DNA from: JBAWAP01 sp049589355
GTDB lineage: Bacteria > Chloroflexota > Anaerolineae > VGOG01
Direction of reading: 5' to 3'
Assembly (NCBI GenBank): GCA_049589355.1
Contig: JBAWAP010000353.1
Span: forward strand, 1-12,234
DNA length: 12,234 nucleotides
Made by a program: the position numbers and the translations under genes
In this document: piece by piece, positions 5,585 to 12,234 of the stretch
Position numbering within the stretch: position 1 is the stretch's first letter
Layout of the letters: every line of letters begins with the position of its first letter
Notes under the pieces: model-generated
Database searches by the model: none
Told to the model about the DNA's origin: nothing
The model's input: only the letters and a program-made list of their open reading frames with translations

Positions 5585-8026
5585 TCAGTCCGCTCCTTTC
5601 CCAATCCGCTGTAGTCTTTCGGCAACACCCAGCGGATAGATCACCCCCAATGCCACCAGGTACGCCACACTCGCTCCCACCAGCACCCGCGAGAAGCCGA
5701 AGGAGATGGCCAGCATGGCCGAGAGGATGGAGGCCAGCACCGAGGTGCAGCCGTTGATGCCCCAGGCCAAGGGGACGAGATCGGGGGCCAAGCGACCAAT
5801 GATCTCGATGCCCTTGGGGAAGGGCACGCCCATCAGGAAGCCCAGCGGGGCTAGACTCAACACAGAGACCAAGAGGCGCAGGCCCAAGCTCTGGCCCAAC
5901 AGCAATTGGAAGACAAGGGGGAGGACGAGGGGATAGAGGATGATGGCTCCGATCAAGGCCATCAGGGTTCTAGGCAAGGAGAGCCTGGCCGAGATCATGC
6001 TGCCCAGCCCTGAGAACAGCAGGATGGCAAAGAGCACGGCGGCGAAGGCGTAGATGGGGTGACCCAGGAAGAGAATGAAATGCTGCATCAGGGGTATCTC
6101 GACAAAGAGATAGCCCAATCCCAACATGGCGAAGTAGGCGAAAACGCGCCACCTGGGTCCCCTTAGTTCCTCCCCGGTTACCCGTGGTGCGTCAGGCTGC
6201 CTCCGGTGGAACAACAAAGGCAGAAGGATGAGCACCGCCGAAGCCAGCAGGGCCAGGATCAGGAGGGCTACCAGCACGAAGTAGCCGCTTCCGCCGAAGG
6301 GCTGCCAGACCTTGCCGAAGGTCTGAAGGATTTCCGGCGTCTGGCTCCACTTGAAGAAGTGGAAGAAGAAGGGGCGATCATCGCTGGTGGGAGAAACGTC
6401 GTAGGAGTAGCCAGCGTAGAAGCGAGCTCGGTCACCGAACAGGAGGTCCTGGAAACCTCGGTAATAGACGGGCTCTGGGTAGACGTTGTAACGGTTGGCC
6501 TCGGCCTCCTGGATGCCTGGATAGTATACCAGGTCGAATTGCCGCTGACGGCAGAAGCTTTTCACTGCCTCGATTTCCTCAGCCGTGAACTCCCCATTTT
6601 TTACCAGCAGCAGGGATGTTGACCAACTGCGGATAGCTACCAGACGCCGCTCGGGTTGGGAGATGCCTGCTTTCTCCAAAGCCGTCACCGCCAGGGCTCC
6701 GGCCCGCAAGTCCTCGCTGGGTGGCATTTGCAGCCAGCGGCTCACCACCAGCAGGCCGCCCTCGCTCAGGTGAGCTACATAGTCAACAAATGCCTCTACC
6801 GTGTAGAGATAGCTCTCCGATAGGCTGTAAGCCCCGGAGGTCACGGGCCGGTAGGTGTCGGCCAACGACACCTGGACGATGTCGAATCTCTCCCCCACGC
6901 GACGCACGTAGCTGCGGCCATTCTCTACCATCACCGTCACCCTCTCGTCCCGATAAGGGTCCTGGAAGGCATCTCTGGCGACTTCGATCACCAGCGGATT
7001 GCTCTCCACGGCTACCACCGACGAAGCCCCCTGGTGTAAAGCCACCAGGACATCGAGGCCGCCTTTAGGCTCGATTATCAGTGCTTTCGCTTGAGGCCGC
7101 AGGTGGTAGGGCAGGGCGACAGGCAGGTAGTCAGTGAAATCCAGCTTTTCAGGCCTGGTGATAGGGGAGAGGTTATCGCCGTCGGTGAAGAGGCCCAACT
7201 GAACCGGCAGAGAGCCAGGATAGGCCAGGCTCAGGCCCGGCGCCGACTTCACTCCCTGGCTCTCGATGACATCCACCCGGGAGAAGGCGTTCCAGCGACT
7301 GAAGACGACCTCAGCTTCAGGATAGAGCAGAGCCTGGCTGAGACCCTTGTATGGGGAGAGGCGAATCTCCAGGAAAGATGGAGGGCGGATAGTAAGAAAG
7401 AGCAGGGTCAGCGCGATGATGCTGGATATTAGAGATTGGAGATTGGACTTTCTAGTTTCCAGCCAGTCTCCAGTAGAGAATGCGATGGCCGCCAGTGCTC
7501 CCAGCAAGGCGCTGAGCATCACTGTCCCTGCTCCGCCCAGGAGAGGCAGGGCCACTACCGCAGCCAGACAGCCCAGAGCCGAACCGGCCAGGTTAAAGGA
7601 ATAGATCTTGCCTGCCAGCTCAGGTCGTGCTGCCAGCAGGGCACCTATGGCCAAGCCGCCGAAGAAAAAAGGCAGCGCCAAGAATAGATAGTAGATGGCC
7701 AGGAAGAGGGTCTGCTCCCGTTCCCAGGCGATGCGATAGGAGTCGAAGGGGATGTAGTTGATATTCAAATAGCTGGCCAGGATGCCAAGAGCTAGAAGCG
7801 CTGAGAGGCTAGCGAGGAGCTTGGTCAGATTTATTTTGACCAGATTGGGGAAGAGGGAGAGGAAGGAGCCACTGGCTCCGAAGCCCAGGAGGGCGATGCT
7901 GACCGCCATGAAAGCGAAGTGATACCATTGGGCCAGGGAAAAAATCCGCGTGAGGGTGATCTCCAAGGACAAGCTGGCCATGGAGAGCAGAAAAACGCCC
8001 AAGTTGGTCAGGTGGTCATTGGTCAT
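5585..8026 (-). CDS. Polytopic membrane protein with spermidine-synthase-like methyltransferase domain
   Basis: 813 residues. The N-terminal half-domain has about seven hydrophobic segments (roughly 8-26, 37-57, 72-92, 107-131, 143-163, 167-183, 201-213). A soluble Rossmann-type domain follows at about 300-480 with IIEPKGGLDVLVAL (317-330), an acidic end of strand 2 (VVAVESNP, 337-344) and FDIVQVSLAD. Then comes the family hallmark SDDRPFFF (548-555) and a second membrane region of about seven segments (582-799) with GVPFPKGIE and WGINGCTSVLAS. This matches spermidine-synthase-like integral membrane proteins, whose substrate is unknown; polyamine synthesis should not be assumed. The motif-I glycines are atypical (EPKGGLD). 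ATG 8026 overlaps the epimerase stop as ATGA, so the two are co-translated. The first residues (MTNDHLTN) are encoded by a simple GACCA-type repeat, so the exact start is less certain. Confidence 0.85.
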   Translation of the reverse strand: MTNDHLTNLGVFLLSMASLSLEITLTRIFSLAQWYHFAFMAVSIALLGFGASGSFLSLFPNLVKINLTKLLASLSALLALGILASYLNINYIPFDSYRIAWEREQTLFLAIYYLFLALPFFFGGLAIGALLAARPELAGKIYSFNLAGSALGCLAAVVALPLLGGAGTVMLSALLGALAAIAFSTGDWLETRKSNLQSLISSIIALTLLFLTIRPPSFLEIRLSPYKGLSQALLYPEAEVVFSRWNAFSRVDVIESQGVKSAPGLSLAYPGSLPVQLGLFTDGDNLSPITRPEKLDFTDYLPVALPYHLRPQAKALIIEPKGGLDVLVALHQGASSVVAVESNPLVIEVARDAFQDPYRDERVTVMVENGRSYVRRVGERFDIVQVSLADTYRPVTSGAYSLSESYLYTVEAFVDYVAHLSEGGLLVVSRWLQMPPSEDLRAGALAVTALEKAGISQPERRLVAIRSWSTSLLLVKNGEFTAEEIEAVKSFCRQRQFDLVYYPGIQEAEANRYNVYPEPVYYRGFQDLLFGDRARFYAGYSYDVSPTSDDRPFFFHFFKWSQTPEILQTFGKVWQPFGGSGYFVLVALLILALLASAVLILLPLLFHRRQPDAPRVTGEELRGPRWRVFAYFAMLGLGYLFVEIPLMQHFILFLGHPIYAFAAVLFAILLFSGLGSMISARLSLPRTLMALIGAIILYPLVLPLVFQLLLGQSLGLRLLVSVLSLAPLGFLMGVPFPKGIEIIGRLAPDLVPLAWGINGCTSVLASILSAMLAISFGFSRVLVGASVAYLVALGVIYPLGVAERLQRIGKGAD
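7431..7488. repeat. Simple-repeat-like tract inside the membrane protein gene
   Basis: AGAGATTGGAGATTGG and, further on, TTTCCAGCCAGTCTCCAGT resemble the short ATTGGAGATTAG-type repeats I know from intergenic DNA of environmental bacteria. Here the tract is in frame and encodes about residues 184-202 (STGDWLETRKSNLQSLISS), a loop between two membrane segments. Confidence 0.45.
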
Positions 8027-8961
8027 TGGTGAGTTGCTAGCCGAAATTGGGGATCCGAGGCTAGCATCCGTCTTAGGCCATCATCCAGGTCAACCTTGGG
8101 GCTGTAGCCCAGCTTCCGTCGGGCTAGGCTGACATCAGCCACCAGTCGGGAGACACCGCCGTTATCGGCCTGGCTGTAAAGTTGGCTGACTTCGCGGCCG
8201 GTGGCTCGAGCCACCTTCTCCACCAACTGGTTGATGCTTACCTCCTGGCCGCTTCCCACGTTGATGATGTGGCGATCTACGTCGGAGGCCGTGGCCGCTG
8301 CAGCCAAGGCATCCACTACATCGTCAATGTAGACGAAGTCCCTGGTCTGGCTCCCATCGCCAAAGACGATCAGCGAGCCGCCTCCCAGGGCCTGTTTGAG
8401 GAACTGGGGGATGACTGGGGCGTGGGAAGCGGGCACGAATTGACCTGCCCCATAAGCATTGAATATCCTGAGCGCAACTGTCTCTATGCCGTAAAGGGCA
8501 CCAATGGTGAATACGTAGTGCTCCGATGCTATCTTGCTCACAGCGTAGGGTGAGTTAGGGCTGGGGATGGTTTTCTCGCTGATGGGCTGGTTGCGCTGTT
8601 CGCCGTAAACAGCTCCCGAGGAAGCTAAGACCACCCTTTTTATCCCCGCGTCCCGTACGGCTTCCATAACGGCCACTGTGCTGCCTACATTCACGTCGTT
8701 ATAGTCGCGGGGATAAAGAATGGACTCCGGGACGGAAACCCGCGCCGCCAGGTGATAGACGCAGTCTACATTCTGCAGCAGTGTCCAGAGCTTGGGGACA
8801 TCCTTTGCGTCGCCACGGGTGAAGAGCACCCTGGAATCGAGGCGCAAGGGATCACCGGCGCTGAGGTCATCCAGGGCCCGCACGTGATGTCCTTCCCTAA
8901 CCAAACGATTTGCTAAGGCGGCGCCGATGAACCCAGCTCCGCCAGTGATGAGGAATCGCAC
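8023..8961 (-). CDS. NAD-dependent epimerase/dehydratase (UDP-glucose 4-epimerase-like, extended SDR)
   Basis: 312 residues. The N-terminal nucleotide-binding motif TGGAGFIG (6-13) has an acidic residue at the end of strand 2 (ALDDLS, 29-34), as in NAD-binding extended SDRs. HLAA at 70-73, the catalytic S-S-G at 114-116 (SSGAVYG), and Y139-x-x-x-K143 (YAVSK) are all present. RIFNAYG (about 168-174) and GDGSQTRDFVYIDDVV complete the family signature. These enzymes epimerise or dehydrate UDP- or dTDP-sugars for polysaccharide precursors; which sugar cannot be told from sequence alone. The start is GTG 8961 with GAGGAG six bases upstream. It sits 81 bases after tldE and overlaps the next gene by 4 bases, so it forms a two-gene unit with the membrane protein. 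Confidence 0.93.
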   Translation of the reverse strand: MRFLITGGAGFIGAALANRLVREGHHVRALDDLSAGDPLRLDSRVLFTRGDAKDVPKLWTLLQNVDCVYHLAARVSVPESILYPRDYNDVNVGSTVAVMEAVRDAGIKRVVLASSGAVYGEQRNQPISEKTIPSPNSPYAVSKIASEHYVFTIGALYGIETVALRIFNAYGAGQFVPASHAPVIPQFLKQALGGGSLIVFGDGSQTRDFVYIDDVVDALAAAATASDVDRHIINVGSGQEVSINQLVEKVARATGREVSQLYSQADNGGVSRLVADVSLARRKLGYSPKVDLDDGLRRMLASDPQFRLATHQ

Positions 8962-8999
8962 TTCTCACTCCTCAAGGGAGCAGAGGAACAAAGAACAGG

Positions 9000-9022
9000 G
9001 GAGCAAGGGGTGCCCTTGCTCC
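9000..9022. terminator. Strong hairpin between tldE and the epimerase gene
   Basis: Perfect 10-bp inverted repeat GGAGCAAGGG / CCCTTGCTCC with a 3-base loop; a further CCCTTGCTCC copy lies at 9029-9038. On the minus strand it is followed by CCTGTTCTTTG, which is only weakly T-rich. It may be a terminator or attenuator after tldE, or a repeat-derived palindrome. Confidence 0.5.
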
Positions 9023-9042
9023 TCTGATCCCTTGCTCCATTG

Positions 9043-10380
9043 TTAAAACTCCGTCGCGCCGGTGAATTCGAACTCAGCCACTTTTAGGGCCGGGGTGCGG
9101 ATGCCACCGAACCAACTCTGTTGCAGCTTGGTCGTGCGGCCTACCAGCTCGACGTTAGCTAACGCCTCTACGTAGCTCTGGGTGAAGCGGAGGTTCTTGA
9201 TGGGGTAGGAAATCTCACCCTTCTCGACAAGAAAAGTCCCATCGCGGGTCATACCGGTGACAATGGACAGCTTGGGATGGACGGGGACGGTGTAGTGGAA
9301 GCGAGTCACCCAGAGACCCCGCTCCATCGAGGCTAACATCTCCTCCTTATTCATCTCACCAGGCGCCATGAACAGGTGGCCGGGAACGGGACCATGGGTG
9401 TTTGGAGCGGGCAGTCCATGTCCGGTGGAAGCTTTCCCCTCTTTGCCAGCCGTATAGGAGTCGTACACGACAGCCTCAGCCACGCCTCTCTTTATCAGAT
9501 CAACTCGCTGCCTTGGCACGCCCTCGAAGTCAAAGGGCATGGGCAAGCCCGTGGGATCAAGGCCATCGTCCCAGATGGAGATGGCATCGCTCATGATCTG
9601 CTCCCCGAAACGGTCTACCATGAAGCTGCGTCCCTCCTGCACGGCCAAAGCACCGAAGCCCAGGTGGGCTAACGTATCCAACATGCTACCCACAGCGTAC
9701 TCTTCCAGGATGACCGGATAGCGGCCTGGGGGCAGCTCTCTGGGATTGCGACTCTGGAGGGCTTTCTCCACCGCCTCGGCACCTAACGCCTCGGTGTTGA
9801 TTTCTCCAACTTTCCAAGCCACGGCCGCAGCGTAACCTGAGCTATCATCGCTCATGATAACGGTGCTGATGTCAGCCGAGGTGGCGGAATAGTAAGCGAA
9901 TGTACCCAGGGAGTTGGCCACAGCTAACTCGAAAACGCCAGTGGTGAAGGCCCCCGAAGCGATCAGCCCATTATTTACGGCCAGTTGGCAGATCACACCC
10001 ACCGCCTTAGCCCGAGCCTTGGGGCTAAAACCGGCCGTGGCCTCGTCGAAAGCCTCGATTTCTACAATAGGCGCCGGGCCGGGCAGCGATGTGAAGTCGG
10101 GGTTCTCAGGCTGGAGCCTGGCTATCGCTAAAGCACTCCCCACCACCCTTTCCAAAGCCTCCTGGCTCGGGTCGTTGGAGGAAGCTACGCCGATCTTTTT
10201 GCCTACCACGGCCCGTACTCTGAGCCCCACATTTCGCTCGGCCACGTTCTGATGGATATAGGAATTGGCAAAGCGAGTCAGCCCGCTGTCCCCGCTCATG
10301 ATCAGCACTTCCGTCTGCTCGGCAGCGGACAGAGATAGGACCCGCTCGGCAACCTCGCGCGTCTTTCTTTCACCCAGCAT
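9043..10380 (-). CDS. tldE: TldE/PmbA, non-catalytic subunit of the TldD/E metalloprotease
   Basis: 445 residues, the usual length for PmbA/TldE. The N-terminal domain has LTRFANSYIHQNVAERNVGL (34-53) and VRAVVGKKIGVAS, the family's opening. The C-terminal barrel has DSYTAGKEGKASTGHG (307-322), then SIVTGMTRDGTFLVEKGEI (372-390) and a typical end. In the position where TldD carries HExxxH, this protein has LEEYAVGSMLDTL (225-237), so it lacks the zinc ligands, as expected of TldE. With TldD it forms a cytoplasmic protease that acts on unfolded peptides and, in E. coli, matures microcin B17 and degrades CcdA. ATG 10380 has AGGAG five bases upstream. It lies 121 bases downstream of tldD on the same strand. 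Confidence 0.93.
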   Translation of the reverse strand: MLGERKTREVAERVLSLSAAEQTEVLIMSGDSGLTRFANSYIHQNVAERNVGLRVRAVVGKKIGVASSNDPSQEALERVVGSALAIARLQPENPDFTSLPGPAPIVEIEAFDEATAGFSPKARAKAVGVICQLAVNNGLIASGAFTTGVFELAVANSLGTFAYYSATSADISTVIMSDDSSGYAAAVAWKVGEINTEALGAEAVEKALQSRNPRELPPGRYPVILEEYAVGSMLDTLAHLGFGALAVQEGRSFMVDRFGEQIMSDAISIWDDGLDPTGLPMPFDFEGVPRQRVDLIKRGVAEAVVYDSYTAGKEGKASTGHGLPAPNTHGPVPGHLFMAPGEMNKEEMLASMERGLWVTRFHYTVPVHPKLSIVTGMTRDGTFLVEKGEISYPIKNLRFTQSYVEALANVELVGRTTKLQQSWFGGIRTPALKVAEFEFTGATEF

Positions 10381-10398
10381 TGTTGCTCCTTTCGTTTT

Positions 10399-10430
10399 GG
10401 TCGGATGGTCAGATGGTCAGATGGTCGGAT
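10399..10430. repeat. Four tandem copies of an 8-bp unit GGTC(A/G)GAT
   Basis: GGTCGGAT, GGTCAGAT, GGTCAGAT, GGTCGGAT follow without gap between tldD and tldE. Related GGTCA-type tracts occur at the start of the membrane protein gene (about 8004-8030). Confidence 0.85.
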
Positions 10431-10431
10431 G

Positions 10432-10484
10432 GTCCTTGGTCTGGTCTCTCAGTCTCCGGACCACTCGACCACCTGACCAAGGAC
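10432..10484. other. Inverted repeat between tldD and tldE
   Basis: GTCCTTGGTC (10432-10441) and GACCAAGGAC (10475-10484) are perfect 10-base inverted repeats; inside them GGTC/GACC tracts can pair further. There is no clear T-run on either side, so a terminator is uncertain. It could reduce transcription into tldE or be a repeat element. Confidence 0.55.
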
Positions 10485-10501
10485 TATTTGAGCTTTGGCT
10501 T

Positions 10502-11944
10502 TCATCTCATCACCCCTACCTGGACGTTTCTGAACCGCGCCGGAGCCGTACCGTGGCCCACGTGGGCAGCCTGCGGGGGCTGGCCCTTGCCACAGTTGGG
10601 CGTGCCCCACACGTTCCAGTGCTTCTCGCTGCAGATGGCATCGCAGCCTGCCCAGAACTGCGGGGTGATGCCGGTGTAGGTGGCGTTTTTGTACAGTTGC
10701 CCCAGCCTGCCGTTTTTGATCTGGTAGGCCATCTCAGTGCCGAATTGGAAGTTGAGGCGTTTGTCGTCAATGCTCCAACTCTTGTTCATCTCCATGTAGA
10801 TCCCTTCATCGGTGTCGGCGACGAGGTCCTCGAAGTCCCATTCCCCCGGCTCCAGGTTGATGTTGGTCATGCGGATGATGGGAATGCGGTTCCACCCATC
10901 GGCCCGCATACAGCCGTTGCTTGCTTGATCAAGCATCGCCGCTGTCTCCCGCGAGGTGAGGTAACCGACGAAGATGCCATCCTTGACAATGGGCATCCTA
11001 TGGGCCGGCACCCCCTCGTCGTCGTAACCAAAGCTGCCCAGGCCGCCTGGGATGGTAGCGTCGGCAGTGATGTTGATGATCTCCGAGCCATAGCGGAACG
11101 TTCCCAGCTTCTCCGTAGTCAGGAAGCTGGTGCCGGCGAAGCTGGCCTCGCTGCCGAAGACCCGATCCAGCTCGATGGGATGGCCACAGGACTCGTGCAC
11201 CTGCAGGGCCAACTGGGTAGCTCCCAGGATGAGGGTGGTCACCATGCTCGGACATTGGGAAGCCGTGAGCAGCGCCATTGCCTCCTCACCCACTCGCTGA
11301 GCGTTGCCAACGAGATCTAGCTCCTCAATGAGCTCATAGCCAGCCGTCCCCTGGTGGCGGCCGAAGGAGTTGGGGTAGCTTCTCTTCTGGACATCACCCT
11401 CGCCGACAGCCGTAGCCTCCAGGCCGCCCCCGCTCTCGATGATCTCCTGCTCGATGAAAGAACCTTCGGAACTGGCGAAAACCTTGCGCTCGCACACGAA
11501 TTGGAGGTTAGACTGGGCCACTGTCACCCCTTTGGTTAGCCTCATCTCCGCATCGGCAGCCATGAGCAACTCGATTTTCCTTTCCAGAGGCACCTGAAAA
11601 GGATCGGTCTTCACTGGCGTGCGGTAGGTGTCCAAGTAGACGATGGGTGAGCCAATGTCCACATCTTTGATTTTGACCAGGGCGCTGGCCTTGGCTATCT
11701 CAGCAGCGAGGGCGGTTACCCGCTCAACCTCCTCCAGCGAAAGAAGGGAGCTGGAGGCAAAGCCCCAGGCTCCATTGAGGATGACCCGCACACCGAAGCC
11801 CTGGTCTTCGTCCTGGGAGAGGGCTTCCACCTTCCCGTTCTTGACCAGGATGCTTTGGTTTTCGCGGCGCACAATCCGGATGTCGGCGTAGGTAGCGCCT
11901 TTACTCTCGGCCATGTTCAAAGCCCGATCAGTGAGTTCTCGCAA
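10502..11944 (-). CDS. tldD: TldD, zinc metalloprotease catalytic subunit
   Basis: 480 residues, the usual TldD length. The zinc motif HExxxH is intact as H250-E-S-C-G-H255 within QVHESCGHPIELD. The likely third ligand is C451 in PNCGKGQP near the C-terminus, matching the family's ACGKxGQ motif. Also present are SFGYDDEGVPAHR (304-316), GYLTSRETA (327-335) and MRADGWNRIP (346-355), typical of TldD. The N-terminal domain (GKVEALSQDEDQGFGVRV) is the usual TldD/PmbA fold. The start is TTG 11944, chosen because GGAGG (11951-11955 on the complement) lies exactly 6 bases upstream and no ATG is near. It leads a tldD-tldE unit. In E. coli the complex removes the microcin B17 leader and degrades unfolded peptides; no peptide precursor gene is visible here, so the local substrate is unknown. 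Confidence 0.95.
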   Translation of the reverse strand: MRELTDRALNMAESKGATYADIRIVRRENQSILVKNGKVEALSQDEDQGFGVRVILNGAWGFASSSLLSLEEVERVTALAAEIAKASALVKIKDVDIGSPIVYLDTYRTPVKTDPFQVPLERKIELLMAADAEMRLTKGVTVAQSNLQFVCERKVFASSEGSFIEQEIIESGGGLEATAVGEGDVQKRSYPNSFGRHQGTAGYELIEELDLVGNAQRVGEEAMALLTASQCPSMVTTLILGATQLALQVHESCGHPIELDRVFGSEASFAGTSFLTTEKLGTFRYGSEIINITADATIPGGLGSFGYDDEGVPAHRMPIVKDGIFVGYLTSRETAAMLDQASNGCMRADGWNRIPIIRMTNINLEPGEWDFEDLVADTDEGIYMEMNKSWSIDDKRLNFQFGTEMAYQIKNGRLGQLYKNATYTGITPQFWAGCDAICSEKHWNVWGTPNCGKGQPPQAAHVGHGTAPARFRNVQVGVMR

Positions 11945-11972
11945 TGCAGTCCTCCTTTGGCTGAGTTATAGT

Positions 11973-12001
11973 TTGACCAAATCCGAAAACAGTAGTAAAA
12001 T
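11973..12001 (+). promoter_or_regulatory. Candidate sigma-70 promoter for the divergent right-edge gene
   Basis: TTGACC, 17-base spacer, TAAAAT on the plus strand. The spacing is ideal and the boxes are good, giving a leader of about 150 bases before ATG 12160. The remaining intergenic DNA shows a GGCCT/AGGCC dyad near 12070-12090 and no convincing tldD promoter. Confidence 0.5.
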
Positions 12002-12159
12002 ATCCTTGAGAGCGATTCTGAGAAGGTGAACAGTTATGCCTCTCTATGAGTAACTTTATCTGCTAGTTTTTGGCCTGATGTGAGGCCCGGGTGATTTGCC
12101 AGAATAGTCGTCATGATGTATTCTTCAGGCACTACCAACCTTTGAAAGGAGAATGCACC

Positions 12160-12234
12160 ATGATCGGCTTAACCAACTATATCACCGAATGTGATTGGGA
12201 AGATGTGTTCATCGCCTGGTACATTGCTGTAGAT
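12160..12234 (+). CDS. Unrecognised gene, first 25 codons (3' end beyond window)
   Basis: ATG 12160 begins MIGLTNYITECDWEDVFIAW and stays open to the window edge. GAAAGGAG lies about 7-8 bases upstream, a strong ribosome site. The ATG at 12153 is in another frame that stops quickly. It is divergent from tldD. The segment DVFIAWYIAVD has a faint resemblance to transposase N-termini, but 25 residues are too few to assign a family. Confidence 0.6.
   Translation, partial: MIGLTNYITECDWEDVFIAWYIAVD

Noticed and set aside
5585..8026. Calling the gene speE and inferring spermidine synthesis
   Set aside because: The protein is mostly membrane with only a synthase-like Rossmann domain and an atypical motif I; true spermidine synthases are soluble and about 280-300 residues.
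10399..10430. CRISPR array
   Set aside because: The units are 8 bp with no spacers. No array, cas gene, tRNA or rRNA was seen anywhere in the window.
10265..11320. Plus-strand open frame of 351 codons
   Set aside because: It lies antisense to tldD and the start of tldE, which have clear family motifs. It has no ribosome site or recognisable domain and reflects codon bias on the opposite strand.
12160..12234. Start of an insertion-sequence transposase
   Set aside because: The resemblance is faint over 25 residues, and no terminal inverted repeat or target duplication is visible on the left side.

Overview
The window looks like a chromosomal segment of a bacterium of roughly mid-50s % GC. My best guess is a member of the Chloroflexota or a similar environmental lineage. 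The basis is the gene repertoire (an NHL protein with GQ-x-DF repeats, a DUF5678-like plus retropepsin-like pair, small toxin-antitoxin genes with TumE-like fragments, a membrane spermidine-synthase-like protein), frequent TTG and GTG starts behind strong Shine-Dalgarno (SD) sites, and short repeats between genes. No rRNA or other marker gene is present, so the lineage call is weak. Almost every gene is on the minus strand; only a partial gene at the right edge reads plus.

Layout from left to right. (1) 1-3413: the 5' 1137 codons of a very large secreted or membrane-anchored NHL-repeat protein, open through the left edge. (2) 3422-5528: an accessory island of small genes and gene debris. It holds a truncated TIR-domain gene, a DUF4258-like toxin/antitoxin pair, a 5' fragment of a TumE-like toxin gene, a second much shorter TIR remnant, a 5' fragment of an antitoxin-like gene, and an intact two-gene operon (DUF5678-like protein plus a retropepsin-like aspartic protease). 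Two duplications tie the island together: a ~190-210 bp block (hairpins, leader and TIR 5' end) at 3587-3799 and 4548-4734, and a ~70 bp promoter/leader/SD cassette at 4393-4464 and 5458-5528 placed in front of two unrelated operons. (3) 5585-8961: a translationally coupled pair, an NAD-dependent sugar epimerase/dehydratase followed by an 813-residue polytopic spermidine-synthase-like methyltransferase-fold protein. (4) 9043-11944: tldD and tldE (pmbA), the two subunits of the TldD/E metalloprotease, with the zinc motif intact in TldD and absent from TldE. (5) 11945-12234: a divergent intergenic region with a plausible plus-strand sigma-70 promoter and the first 25 codons of an unrecognised gene.

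The epimerase/membrane protein pair and tldD/tldE look like ordinary housekeeping or accessory genes. The island at 3.4-5.5 kb is the unusual part. Its toxin-antitoxin-like genes have been cut and joined at the same repeat boundary, and one promoter cassette has been copied in front of two different gene pairs. That makes the DUF5678/retropepsin pair a candidate for toxin-antitoxin-like or stress-linked behaviour, although this is inference only.
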